A DNA stretch of 64,000 bases, from contig SVUD01000002.1 of assembly GCA_015063445.1 (NCBI GenBank), positions 1-64,000 of the forward strand. The letters are read 5' to 3'. Numbering within the stretch: position 1 is the stretch's first letter; each line of letters opens with the position of its first letter. Under the pieces are notes generated by a model that saw nothing but the letters and a program-made list of their open reading frames with translations, was not told the origin of the DNA and did no database searches. This document shows, piece after piece, positions 17,801 to 25,091 of the stretch. The position numbers and the translations under genes were made by a program. This stretch comes from Oscillospiraceae bacterium (GTDB taxonomy: Bacteria; Bacillota_A; Clostridia; Oscillospirales; CAG-272).

Positions 17801-18471
17801 ACGCCCTCGGTCATGGTTCTTATGAACATATCGTACATATTACCCGCTATAACCTTGCCCTGATTATCGGCATTTCCGTTTGTTATAGTCTTGGTGAGGT
17901 CAACGTCGGGAATATCCTGAGTTGCTCCGTTGATATCAACGAACGTTCCGAGAGCAGCGTAGTTAGGATCATTCTTATCCATATTAGCTCTCGCTATGTA
18001 AGAAGGAGATGTCCAGGTACCGACCTGAGTTGAAATATTTGCGGTAAGATGAGGATAAAGCGAGGTTGCGCCGACCGCGCACTTGATAACCGCATTCATT
18101 TTGCCCGTGCCGTCAACGACCTTGGCAATACCGGTTTCTGCGCCCTGGCTCTGTCTTTGAACCTGTTGTCCCTTACCTACCTTAAGAGGCTCGAATTCGG
18201 GAGAGTTCCATTTGAACTGCTCGTGAATTCCATAGTAAAGGGTGTTGTCAAATCCAACGTAGTATCGGGGATCGTTTGCCGCGTCGGCAGGCATATCCGT
18301 ACCGTAGCCTACTGCGTTAGACTGTCCTCCTATGAGCCAAACGTCGATTTCGCCCTTGCTTTCAACGGCAGTGCTTTCCTCAGAAGCGAACGAGGAAATA
18401 CCGAGGCTGAGCGCAATTGCAACGAGCATTACGGCCACTGTAAGAAGACTTAAAATTCTGTTTTTCTTCAT
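11887..18471 (-). CDS. Giant secreted SASA-type carbohydrate esterase with five beta-helix modules
   Basis: 2,194 residues, ATG at 18471 behind GGAGAA. Residues 1-30 are a signal peptide. About 40-375: SASA-type SGNH esterase (sialate O-acetylesterase family) with the Ser motif IGGQSNAVGYG, MWWMQGEAE and the late Asp/His motif DNWHYN. About 385-445: small beta domain (FEGGGTIKSGSEVTVTLKA). Then five modules of about 295 residues starting near 448, 742, 1043, 1339 and 1635. Each opens (T/N)PYGxI...YPFALF, has an RRDY / RTNL / RADH strand and LDLGGxTxTR, and ends in VNGGxII-type strands, typical of right-handed beta-helices. About 1930-2194: C-terminal module (TSVTLWSNFVYNIYIP...SAKAYRESVIN) shared with the GDPD and GH29 giants, here more diverged. 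Likely de-acetylates an extracellular polysaccharide. A mini-peptide gene follows. Paired half-sites upstream suggest AraC-type control. Confidence 0.88.
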   Translation of the reverse strand: MKKNRILSLLTVAVMLVAIALSLGISSFASEESTAVESKGEIDVWLIGGQSNAVGYGTDMPADAANDPRYYVGFDNTLYYGIHEQFKWNSPEFEPLKVGKGQQVQRQSQGAETGIAKVVDGTGKMNAVIKCAVGATSLYPHLTANISTQVGTWTSPSYIARANMDKNDPNYAALGTFVDINGATQDIPDVDLTKTITNGNADNQGKVIAGNMYDMFIRTMTEGVKQLKEQGYTPKIRGMWWMQGEAECGNTTQAWLYDELLTCLIEDIRRDVAAISGDASVSDAENPMPFLAGNIIWNLDNAANAPKYMYQVNNAQAMVKAAMKNVSYLDRDVTTALPFFGQQDNWHYNTATQEYFGEQLVKYVLDVNGQKLVFANGLGFTFEGGGTIKSGSEVTVTLKAKENYRIDSVTCGPNTVTLDENGSYTFTVTEDTYFDVETTYIGAIAENPYDTITAEYGDTHYYPFALFKNGSFVKGYAAWRTAMMAIPTGESSDEYVILLRRDYTTAGIDGPGAARIANIGAKVTLDLGGYEMTRHGFAYIFDIYHTSKNTYETNVTIKNGAIINPSDSPLIGLNYSTGSSYANARTYNFTFEEVEIINQAQARSIPLISACWEDGNADAYAGIHANITLNGCTVDMGNADNGILAGLTNDAKKTNTVCTLTVNGGNIIAKGAYSLAQADTLDSVTVGEYNGSYPKVTLPSSVAPSSETYKNANGEFCGTVAGTGVTDGENTVYTFAPDSLVTPYGTIGADFADANAYPFAIFNANGFVTAAANFNLAIDSARKNMKDKESLIYLRRNYYNTSADGTSGLLTYVNGTVKIDLNGKTLGRNGKTLFDVYIDGKGSSGYVTNIVVMNGTLSSKDGGIIIAMDYNGSASSQVATSVKKYNMSFIDVTFKSEVPLSGGRALALDIWDNTKPVAYKTQCVFDYYGCTFDMTNANGKHPFRMSDRANRNPSMDVAVNVYGGEFINMGSSWMAYMDAGDSTNFGKYEGKYPTLTTAAGVDIRDINSNFGALGAVPSGSRARIIKVSSDSSWNYYRIGLQEATPYGNINAKYDDTSEYPMAFFSYDTETKTYTFLKVGKFGNIRDFYSNTEEKYIVAYLRADHTINLNTDPTHIKGTLILDLGGKTLTRDATHMFDVIGSNNYRDFVSNTVVKNGTVLSKTSFAIGINNSAITTANKTWNLTFEGVTFKYAAGNTTSQGAFFNCWKSTNANEGFGYVININFNDCTYDFTNAPKNAYMFDFTGSDSTQETDVTAYFNGGKVIAPTMATNWKLFVFNAAQDSAYFGETAPQVQIAIGGTQPTDVNTVTTSDKSYAYIAVETTADYKLYNLSVFESEEDTPYGPITGLTSVTASMADYPLALFVPNGDSWTYVGVYKTWAEAVNAAFANQGSVIYFRTNLNLTGSTPSLVGKQVTFTVDLNGKTFTKVASGYLFSNYLGATKTEVNITFKNGSLAHGPDSSWQPFFNFDYGTGHTVQDASFNYTFENVTFENNRKTYQNYFIFCPFESEAAYNTPNIKAVNAHIVYNGCTFKANGAYIFDCTQDGNARDNIDMTVEVNGGKFIDDEMITSAKLIRVNKAGDSVTFGKYNGSYPEFVYPKTMGYALHGVSFVENGIRYTLAPRETVNDNVIYAFTAPIETKYGSFDAEYDVSAYPYVVFKADKTFVGAYGELGAAINAAVINDNNGNFNILMRRDAPQNTGGGVGGFKGSITLDLGGYTINDENAQYIFDAWIWANATEQTMGTFTVKNGSIAKNGPDALFCVNYGDEVYANVTYKFIFENVKFTFYNKTNGLFVTWENGMGKATANQIADITFNNCIFDLANSEDGTVPFCLTMSGGTGTIFNVTVNGGTIIADKAITYNEIVVKDNNEYVVFGKNSEGKYTTLSIPKDAAAPDMNNVWTTADGIECVFVKVSENDGYVNYSLYPKAMVGYKIKTSVTLWSNFVYNIYIPKANVNSFTINGVAMNYEEVELDGVTYYHVAVNLPAGETLSDIKVCVKLNSGNTTVDANWTLNVLNYTKSILAGEYDNVTKTLMKDMLVYASAAHTYFENTEAVSAKLSEIATLLEGYAKEMPTGEAKQPTGTTYFKEVTVNLDKVPSFIFTLADGYTADDFTFKVGSRPATVIAGDGYVEIVMYAYMMLDDVTFTVKGTDVTESYNLYAYYDYAKTLNNANLTAIVEALMKYSVSAKAYRESVIN

Positions 18472-18536
18472 AAGTGTATTCTCCTTTTTGTATTTTATTT
18501 TTGTTTTGCATTAGGTAATACCTTTTACCCATATTT

Positions 18537-18591
18537 ATTATAGCATTTAAATAAGCTCTCCGTATGACTTTTTTGCTATAAAATATGACAA
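18537..18591 (-). promoter_or_regulatory. Promoter of the SASA giant gene with paired TATGAC half-sites
   Basis: Minus-strand TATAAT at 18537-18542 has no recognisable -35. Plus-strand TATGAC lies at 18563 and TATGACAA at 18584, 21 bp apart, the inner one where the -35 should be. The layout copies that before the phosphoesterase gene (-10 at 3399-3404, sites at 3425 and 3447), with the same 20-bp gap from the -10 to the inner site. This suggests activation by the AraC protein at 3479. From 18592 to 18898 I see only AT-rich sequence. Confidence 0.45.
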
Positions 18592-18898
18592 ATATCCATA
18601 ACAATTATACTTTTAAGCTATTTAAGAGCAAGATTAGTATAGCATAAAAAATAAACAGTTCAACATCTAAAACGCATTTACTTCCGCTATTTTCATTTTT
18701 TCTCGCTTCAAATGTCAAATATTTTTTACACATTTTGGTCAATTTTACCAAAAGTGTCTTTTTATTTAAGCGTATTTGCAAAAAAAGCAACGCTTGGTTG
18801 CATTCTATTGACTTTCCGTGGCTATTAGAATATAATTAGCTCGACCCGATGAGAAAAGCTTGAAAAAATGTAAAAATATTCATTACGGAGGACTTAAT

Positions 18899-19615
18899 AT
18901 GTTTATCAACACACGGGCAGTAAGCAAAAAAATAATTGAGGACACAAAGGTATTCAGCGCGGTTTATTCGATAATCATTCAGCTGATATACGTAGCCTTC
19001 CTTTGCTACGCGCTCTTTTCGGGATGCGGAAGCACGGTTCTGAACGTTATTCTTCTTTCTATTTCCACTCTCTTTGAGTTGTTCCTGATTTTCTCGTTTG
19101 CAAGGCGTAATAACTCAACACGTACCGCTGCGTCAAAAATAAAGCACGCATACCATATAGCATCTCTTTCGCTAAGAGCCGTATCTCTCGGCATAGCCGT
19201 TTACGGAATACATATTTCCTTTGCTGAGCTTGACACGGTATCGCTCGTATTCACCGTTTTTATGCTCGTCGGCTGGGTTTCGGGAATACTGATCGAATTC
19301 TTTAAATTCATAATTGAAAGATACACGGCGCTTATGACGAGCGCTCTTTCAAAGGACACCGAGCCCTTCGTAAGAATTTACAACAAGCTGACCTTCAAAA
19401 GCTACGAGGGGCGTGAAGAAAAGGACGCCGACTCATACGTTGACAAAATCGCCTCGGAATATAAGCAGGAGCTTAAGGAGAAAAGGGAATCCAAAAAGGC
19501 GCTCTTGAAGGCGGAGCGGATTTTAAAAAGGGACGAAAGACGAGCAGCGTTTCGTGAAAAGCTTTCACGTACAAAGGCGAAAATCGAATCCGTGTTTAAG
19601 AAGAATAAAAAGTAG
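18899..19615 (+). CDS. Membrane protein with charged C-terminal tail, function unknown
   Basis: 238 residues from ATG 18899, chosen because GGAGG lies six bases before it; an earlier in-frame ATG at 18860 lacks a ribosome site. Four hydrophobic segments lie at about 20-45, 45-70, 90-115 and 120-145 (for example VYSIIIQLIYVAFLCYALF and VLNVILLSISTLFELFLIF). The last 80 residues are Lys/Arg/Glu-rich and probably helical (EYKQELKEKRESKKALLKAE), a likely cytoplasmic coiled coil. Monocistronic, with a terminator at 19717. No enzymatic motif and no family recognised. Real by ribosome site, length and codon use. Confidence 0.75.
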   Translation: MFINTRAVSKKIIEDTKVFSAVYSIIIQLIYVAFLCYALFSGCGSTVLNVILLSISTLFELFLIFSFARRNNSTRTAASKIKHAYHIASLSLRAVSLGIAVYGIHISFAELDTVSLVFTVFMLVGWVSGILIEFFKFIIERYTALMTSALSKDTEPFVRIYNKLTFKSYEGREEKDADSYVDKIASEYKQELKEKRESKKALLKAERILKRDERRAAFREKLSRTKAKIESVFKKNKK

Positions 19616-19631
19616 TCGGCAAAATTCACTT

Positions 19632-19693
19632 TGACAAAAGTGTAAGCATCGCATTTATCCGAACAAACGCAAAAGGGCTAAGTCCAAACCAAT
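19632..19693 (+). repeat. Dispersed intergenic repeat, copy 2
   Basis: Matches the minus strand of 4607-4673 with scattered changes: AAAAGTGTAAGCATCGCATTT, AAACGCAAAA, GGGCTAAGTCCAAACC and AATATACGTGACC. It lies between the membrane-protein stop and its terminator. Confidence 0.5.
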
Positions 19694-19716
19694 ATACGTG
19701 ACCCAAAAAAGCAAAA

Positions 19717-19771
19717 AGAGCAAGAATAAAAAGGAAACAAAATCCTTCTATTCTTGCTCTGTTCGTTTTTT
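19717..19771 (+). terminator. Intrinsic terminator between convergent genes
   Basis: AGAGCAAGAATA and TATTCTTGCTCT form a perfect 12-bp stem followed by GTTCGTTTTTT. An A-rich run on the other side may let it serve the leftward glycosylase gene as well. Confidence 0.8.
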
Positions 19772-19798
19772 ATGCGTATGTCAAAAGCTCTTCCTTTG

Positions 19799-20791
19799 TT
19801 ATAAGGTTAATTGTCTTATGTAATGGAATATATACTGCTGAGCAACGCCCGCATACTCTCCGAGAGCCTTATAATCGAGATTTCCGTCAAAATATTCGTC
19901 TATCGCCCTTCTCATCCAAACGTCGATTGGAAAGGCTTCAAGGTTTGAAAATGCAAACAAAGATGTACAAGAAGCCACCTTTTCACCAACTCCTTTAATC
20001 TTCATAAGCTCGGATACCGTAAAATCGTATGATGATTTTTTAATAATTTTGTCGAAGGATATCTCGCCGAGAATAACCTTTTCGGCAGCGTCAACCAAGT
20101 ATTTATATCTGAATCCCGGGTGCGACGGAAGGAGCAGCTCGGGATTTTCATATACCGCGCACGCAGTCGGGAAGGTATAACACGCTCCGCACTCAAGACA
20201 CGCACCCGTGTCAAGTTTTTCACCGTTCATCTCACATTTTAAGCATTTTTTCGGGCACTCGGAAAGCCCTCTTTTCTCGGCAAGATTTTCTCCGTACGCC
20301 GCCGATATGGCTCTTATGATTTTCTTTATTCTCGGAATGTTGTTATTCTGGGAAATTATGAAGGAGAAAAGCGTTTCCCACGGCTCTTGCTTGAGTATCC
20401 TTATTCCCGAGGCAGACTCGGCAGCCATTTTCAAGAAGTCCGAGTCCGTGTGAGCTAAAACGTCGTTTTTGATTTTTTCGTAATCGACGTCAAGGGCAAA
20501 ATACGGAACGCAGATATTGTCAAATTCCCTCTCGCTTACTCCGTAGAATATAAGCTCGTCACGGCTTCTCTGCCCCACGAAAATCAGCTTATCACCGACG
20601 ACCGTCATATATTCAACGTAACCGGGGTATAATTTACCGACCTCGTTTTCCTCGCCCGTCTCTGACGGAGAAAGCTTTACAAATCTGAAGCACTGACCGC
20701 ACTCAAAGGTATCCGAGAGCGAATAATCCCCGAGTCCTTCAACGAGAATTCCCTCTCTGCCCGCTATATTTATTTGTTTTTTATTAAACAT
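19799..20791 (-). CDS. 8-oxoguanine DNA glycosylase / AP lyase (Ogg-like) with Cys-rich insert
   Basis: 330 residues from ATG 20791 (an AGGGGGC stretch precedes it; the longer reading to 20893 has no ribosome site). The N-terminal 100 residues match the Ogg N-domain (LSDTFECGQCFRF), the middle has EPWETLFSFIISQNNNIPRIKKII, and the C-terminal HhH-GPD core has MKIKGVGEKVASC with the catalytic Lys and FPIDVWMRRAI with the catalytic Asp. It removes oxidised purines such as 8-oxoG in base-excision repair. Oddity: at about 177-206 there is an insert with CPKKCLKC and CLECGACY, five or six cysteines where Ogg relatives have a plain loop before the YSFPT-like motif, suggesting a zinc knuckle. A DNA-repair role is well supported; exact substrate range is not. 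Confidence 0.85.
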   Translation of the reverse strand: MFNKKQINIAGREGILVEGLGDYSLSDTFECGQCFRFVKLSPSETGEENEVGKLYPGYVEYMTVVGDKLIFVGQRSRDELIFYGVSEREFDNICVPYFALDVDYEKIKNDVLAHTDSDFLKMAAESASGIRILKQEPWETLFSFIISQNNNIPRIKKIIRAISAAYGENLAEKRGLSECPKKCLKCEMNGEKLDTGACLECGACYTFPTACAVYENPELLLPSHPGFRYKYLVDAAEKVILGEISFDKIIKKSSYDFTVSELMKIKGVGEKVASCTSLFAFSNLEAFPIDVWMRRAIDEYFDGNLDYKALGEYAGVAQQYIFHYIRQLTL

Positions 20792-20956
20792 TTTAACTCT
20801 GCCCCCTTGAAAATGCGGTTTTTTTGATGTATAATAGTGTCGAAGTATTATATTTTTATTTATTTTAACACATTTTTTGGCTTTTTTCAACACCCGAGCG
20901 GCATAAATTCCCCGAAATGCCGTTCATTTATTGCCAAAAAAGAGAGGAGCTCTCAG

Positions 20957-21685
20957 TTGGAACAGATTTTTACGATCCCGGTCAATGAAGAATTTGACGC
21001 CTGCCGAAGCGACGCTGCGCTCGGCTGTCCCTTTTGCAGACTTTACAGACGACTCCAGCGTGACGAGATAGACATTATTCTCGGAGCGTCTATGATGGAG
21101 CCCGACATAAGAATAAAGACCAACGAAGAGGGCTTTTGCAACAAGCATTTCGGCATAATGCTCGGACGAAAGCGTATGCTCGGTATGGGACTTATGCTTG
21201 AAAGCCATTTGCCCGAGGTAAAGAAAAAGCTATCCAAGAAGGCTCTTTTCAAGGACCCCTCGGCGCCAAGCGTTGCCCTGCTCTCCGAGCTTAACGGCAA
21301 TTGCTACGTTTGCAACAGAATCAACAAAAATTTAACGGCTATGATATCCACGGCGGTTTATCTCTATGAGAACGAGGACGAGTTCAGAGATAAATTCAAG
21401 GCACAGCCTTATTTCTGCCTGCCGCATTATACGAAAATGCTATCTTACGCGTCAAAGAAAATGAACAAGCGTCTGTTCTCCGATTTCTTTGAGAAGGCAG
21501 AAGCCGTTGAGGAAAAATATATTGATACGCTGACCGGTGACGTTAGCTGGTTCTGCAAAAAATTCGATTACAGATACGACGAAGAGCCTTGGTATAATTC
21601 CAAGGATTCCATACCGCGCGCTATAAGATTTTTGACAGGCGCTGAGGAAGATGAAGAAGAGAAAGGACGGATAACTCTCATATGA
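20957..21685 (+). CDS. DUF6062-family protein, Cys-rich
   Basis: 242 residues from TTG 20957 (GAGGAG seven bases before). Upstream in-frame sequence to 20837 lacks a ribosome site and reads as low-quality sequence overlapping the promoter side of the glycosylase. The protein has three Cys pairs: CPFCRLYRR at about 22, FCNKHFG and CYVCNRI (about 120), plus FCLPHY, which may bind metal. I recognise this as the DUF6062 family of Clostridia, of unknown function. Its stop overlaps the ATG of the YhaN-like ATPase by 4 bp (ATGA), so the two are co-transcribed and translationally coupled. Confidence 0.8.
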   Translation: MEQIFTIPVNEEFDACRSDAALGCPFCRLYRRLQRDEIDIILGASMMEPDIRIKTNEEGFCNKHFGIMLGRKRMLGMGLMLESHLPEVKKKLSKKALFKDPSAPSVALLSELNGNCYVCNRINKNLTAMISTAVYLYENEDEFRDKFKAQPYFCLPHYTKMLSYASKKMNKRLFSDFFEKAEAVEEKYIDTLTGDVSWFCKKFDYRYDEEPWYNSKDSIPRAIRFLTGAEEDEEEKGRITLI

Positions 21686-23994
21686 TAATTGAAAGAATTG
21701 AGATAAAGAGCTTCGGTCAGCTTACCGATATGGTTCTTGAATTTTCCGACAAAATTAATATTATCGAAGGTCAGAATGAAGCCGGAAAAAGCACCATAGC
21801 CGCCTTTATCAAGTATATGCTCTACGGCTTTGAGGCAAACGAGAGCAAAAACGAGATAGGCGAACGTAAGAAGCGTATAAACTGGAATACCGGCGTTGCC
21901 GAGGGCTCTATGACCGTTTCCGTCGCGGGAAAAAGGTATCTCATCAACCGCTCTACCGTTCAGGTTGACTCGGGAGCAAGAACGACGTATAAGGAGGACT
22001 CCTCCATTATCGACCTTGAAAACGGCGCTCCCGCATTCGGAAAGCTTCCCGCGGGCGAGGTATTCTTCGGCGTTGACAAGGAGCTTTTCGAGAATACCGC
22101 ATTCATAGGTCAGGTTGGCGACGCTTCTATTTCCGAGACCTCCGTAAAAGAGGCTATTGAGAATATTCTCTTCTCGGGAAGCGAAAAAATAAACACCCAG
22201 AGAGCCGCTAATCAGATCTCGGAAAAAATGGAGACAATTCTGCACACCGGTAATACCGGCGGCGCTATAATGGAGCTTATAAAGAAGCAAGATGAGCTTA
22301 CCGAGAAGCTCCGCGCGACCGACGAGGATAACAAAAAGATTCTCGCTAAGGAGGCAGAGCTTCACGAGATAAAAATGAAGAAGAAGGAAGCCGAGGACAG
22401 ATGCGCGGGACTCCTCGAGCTCGATAGCTGCTACTGCAACGTTAAGATAATCCAGTCCTTCGACGAGCTTCACCGATACGAGGAGGAGCTCGACGCAAAA
22501 ACCGAGGCTTACAACGATTACATATTCAAGAACACCGTAAACAATTTTGTTCCCACGAACGATTACGTTACAGACATCGCTCTTGCGAAGCGCAGCGTTG
22601 ACGATTCGTACAGGCACGTTGAGGAAACTCAGAACGCTTACGACAGAGAGCGCAGCGCAATCGGTATTACGAAGGAAATAGAGGGCTCTATCGAGCTTTC
22701 GGATTCTTACGGCGGAGAGGATAAGCTACGCGATAAGGTAAGCGGCTTCTCTATGAATAAGCTTAAATGTCTTATGGGCGGAATAGGCGCTCTTCTCGTT
22801 GCCATAGCGTCCATCGTAACTATAATCGCCGCATCGTCGCTTCCCCCCGTAGCTAAGGTGTTTATGGGTATTCTCGCCGCGGTATCGCTCGGCGGTACGG
22901 GTATGCTCACCTACCTCTATATCGGCGCGTTCCGCGGACTTGATAAGATATGCCGTGAGTTTGGAACAGAGTCGGTAGACGACCTCAAATCAAAAATCAG
23001 TGTTATCGCTTCTGCGCGGGCAAAGCGTGACGCTCTCATAAGCAGCACCGAAAACGCCCGTCTTTCTCACGAAGCGGCAAAGAACGAGCACGAGGCAGCA
23101 AAGGCGGAGCTTTCAAGAGTCGCTTCGCGATGGAGCGAAACTCTCGTTCCCACGGACGCGGCATCTCTTAACGCTCTTGACGAAAGAGTTCGTGAGTTCC
23201 TTCACAGAAGAGCCGCTCTGCTTGAGGAAAAGACCAGAGTTGAAATTGCGGTTAAGGAAATCAGACGTTCACTCTCCGATAAGAGTGAAATTGACATAAG
23301 AGGAAAGGTTTCTCCTCTCAGAAGAAAGGTAATCTCCGAGATAGACCACGATGCGATACTCGTGAGCATCGAGGAAGCAAACGCCGTTATCAGAGAGCAG
23401 GAAAGACTTTCGTTCAACGTTGAAAGCGAGCTTGCCGACCTTAAGCTCAGAGCGCGCGACCCCGGTGAGCTTTACTCAAAAATTCAGGCTCTCGATACGA
23501 AAATCGCGGAGCTCGGCGCAAAGCACAAGGCTTATTTCGTAGCCCTTAAGGCAATCGAAAGCGCGTCGGATAATCTCCGTGAGGAAATTTCTCCGAGACT
23601 CAGCGAGGTATCGACTAAGCTTCTCTCGGTAATGACAGACAAGAAATACACGGCGCTCGAGGTTGGCGCGGGTCTTGACGTAAGCTTCACCTCTGCCGAC
23701 GGAAAGGAAAAATCGGTTGACTATCTTTCGGGCGGTACGCGTGACCTCGCTTACGTAGCTGTACGTATGGCTCTTATAGATATGCTCTATACCGAAAAGC
23801 CGCCAATCTGCTTTGATGAAACGTTCGCAAACCAGGATAACGCCAGAGCAAACGCTATGATGAGAGCGGTTAAGGAGCTCGGCGATGAGGGCTACCAGAG
23901 CTACATATTCACCTGCCGTCAAAGAGAGGCGGTAATAGCATCCGAGCTTCAGCCGAGAACGGCTATCTTCAAGCTCTCAGTAGGCTTGGATTAA
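21682..23994 (+). CDS. YhaN/SMC-like ATPase with a central membrane hairpin
   Basis: 770 residues. Walker A is GQNEAGKST (about 31-39). ABC signature LSGGTRD (about 683) and Walker B ICFDETFANQD (about 711) are at the other end, so the ATPase head is split as in SMC, RecN and YhaN proteins. Coiled-coil stretches flank a hydrophobic hairpin at about 355-415 (GIGALLVAIASIVTIIAAS and VFMGILAAVSLGGTGMLTYLYI), a feature of membrane-linked YhaN-type proteins. The usual partner, a YhaO/SbcD-like phosphoesterase, is not next to it. Start overlaps the stop of the DUF6062 gene. Likely role in DNA handling at the membrane, inferred from family. Confidence 0.8.
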   Translation: MIIERIEIKSFGQLTDMVLEFSDKINIIEGQNEAGKSTIAAFIKYMLYGFEANESKNEIGERKKRINWNTGVAEGSMTVSVAGKRYLINRSTVQVDSGARTTYKEDSSIIDLENGAPAFGKLPAGEVFFGVDKELFENTAFIGQVGDASISETSVKEAIENILFSGSEKINTQRAANQISEKMETILHTGNTGGAIMELIKKQDELTEKLRATDEDNKKILAKEAELHEIKMKKKEAEDRCAGLLELDSCYCNVKIIQSFDELHRYEEELDAKTEAYNDYIFKNTVNNFVPTNDYVTDIALAKRSVDDSYRHVEETQNAYDRERSAIGITKEIEGSIELSDSYGGEDKLRDKVSGFSMNKLKCLMGGIGALLVAIASIVTIIAASSLPPVAKVFMGILAAVSLGGTGMLTYLYIGAFRGLDKICREFGTESVDDLKSKISVIASARAKRDALISSTENARLSHEAAKNEHEAAKAELSRVASRWSETLVPTDAASLNALDERVREFLHRRAALLEEKTRVEIAVKEIRRSLSDKSEIDIRGKVSPLRRKVISEIDHDAILVSIEEANAVIREQERLSFNVESELADLKLRARDPGELYSKIQALDTKIAELGAKHKAYFVALKAIESASDNLREEISPRLSEVSTKLLSVMTDKKYTALEVGAGLDVSFTSADGKEKSVDYLSGGTRDLAYVAVRMALIDMLYTEKPPICFDETFANQDNARANAMMRAVKELGDEGYQSYIFTCRQREAVIASELQPRTAIFKLSVGLD

Positions 23995-24110
23995 TCGCTT
24001 TTTTCTAAAGCATAAAAACGTTTTTCATTTATATTGACAACATAACTTTACAAAATATCGGTATAACAATTATCGGTACGCCTTAACATTAAAATTCAAG
24101 AGGTACAGAT

Positions 24111-25034
24111 ATGAATAAAATTCTTCTCGTCGGAAGCGCAAATATGGACCTTTCGATGAACGTATACAAAATGCCCGAGCGAGGCGAGACCGTGCTTGAT
24201 GACGGCGGCGTTGCCTACACTCCGGGCGGCAAGGGCGCAAATGCCGCGATTGCTCTGGCAAGGCTCGGCGGAGAATGCGTATTCTGCGCAAAGCTCGGCC
24301 GTGACGCTCACGGTCAGAAGCTTTACAGCTACTATAAGGAATGCGGTATAAACACGTCGTATATAAAGGTTGATCCCGACGCTCCTACGGGACTTGCCGC
24401 CGTTATAAAGGAAGCCGACGGCTCTAACAGAATAATAGTTTATCCCGGCGCTAACAGAACTCTTAACAACGACAATATAATCGAAGCGTTCAATTCACGT
24501 CCCGATGCGCTTTATCTCGGTTTCGAGATTCCCTTCAATATGGCTCTCGCGGCGGCAAAGATTGCGGCTGCGAACAACGTTCCGATTTTTGTTGACGCCG
24601 CACCCGCATCGAAGGAGCATCCTCTTGAAAGTCTGCCCCCCGTAGAAATATTCTCTCCCAACGAGACAGAAACGTTTGAGTATACCGGAGTTATGCCCAA
24701 CGGAACGGATAGCTGCTTGCAGGCGGCATACTCGCTCTTCCAGAAGGTTAAGGCGAAGTATATCGTTATAAAGCTCGGCGCTCGCGGAGCGTTCTTCTTT
24801 GACGGAAAGCATTTTGACCTTATCCCCGCGTACAGACCCGACGAGGTCGTTGATACTACCGCCGCGGGAGATACCTTTACGGCGGCTATGACTGTTGAAT
24901 ATCTTCGCACGGGTAACATCAGAGAGGCTATCAGATTCGGCGCTGCCGCAGGCGCTATCGCAGTTTCAAGAAAGGGCGCCGGCACCTCAGTTCCCACCGC
25001 TGACGAGGTTAAAGCGTTTATGTCTAAGCGCTGA
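24111..25034 (+). CDS. rbsK: Ribokinase-like PfkB sugar kinase
   Basis: 307 residues, ATG behind AAGAGGT. Both PfkB-family signatures are present: GGKGANAAIALARLGG near residue 40 and DTTAAGDTFTAAM near 248, with Asp as catalytic base. The N-terminus (ILLVGSANMDLSMNV...PERGETVL) is typical of ribokinase, which makes ribose 5-phosphate from ribose and ATP. No ribose transporter is adjacent, so another PfkB substrate such as deoxyribose or a nucleoside is possible. It is followed after 57 bp by a hydrolase gene on the same strand. Confidence 0.85.
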   Translation: MNKILLVGSANMDLSMNVYKMPERGETVLDDGGVAYTPGGKGANAAIALARLGGECVFCAKLGRDAHGQKLYSYYKECGINTSYIKVDPDAPTGLAAVIKEADGSNRIIVYPGANRTLNNDNIIEAFNSRPDALYLGFEIPFNMALAAAKIAAANNVPIFVDAAPASKEHPLESLPPVEIFSPNETETFEYTGVMPNGTDSCLQAAYSLFQKVKAKYIVIKLGARGAFFFDGKHFDLIPAYRPDEVVDTTAAGDTFTAAMTVEYLRTGNIREAIRFGAAAGAIAVSRKGAGTSVPTADEVKAFMSKR

Positions 25035-25091
25035 TAAGTCGGCTTTTACGTTTTCCCTTTTGGGAACACTAAAACATTTTCGGAGAAAATT

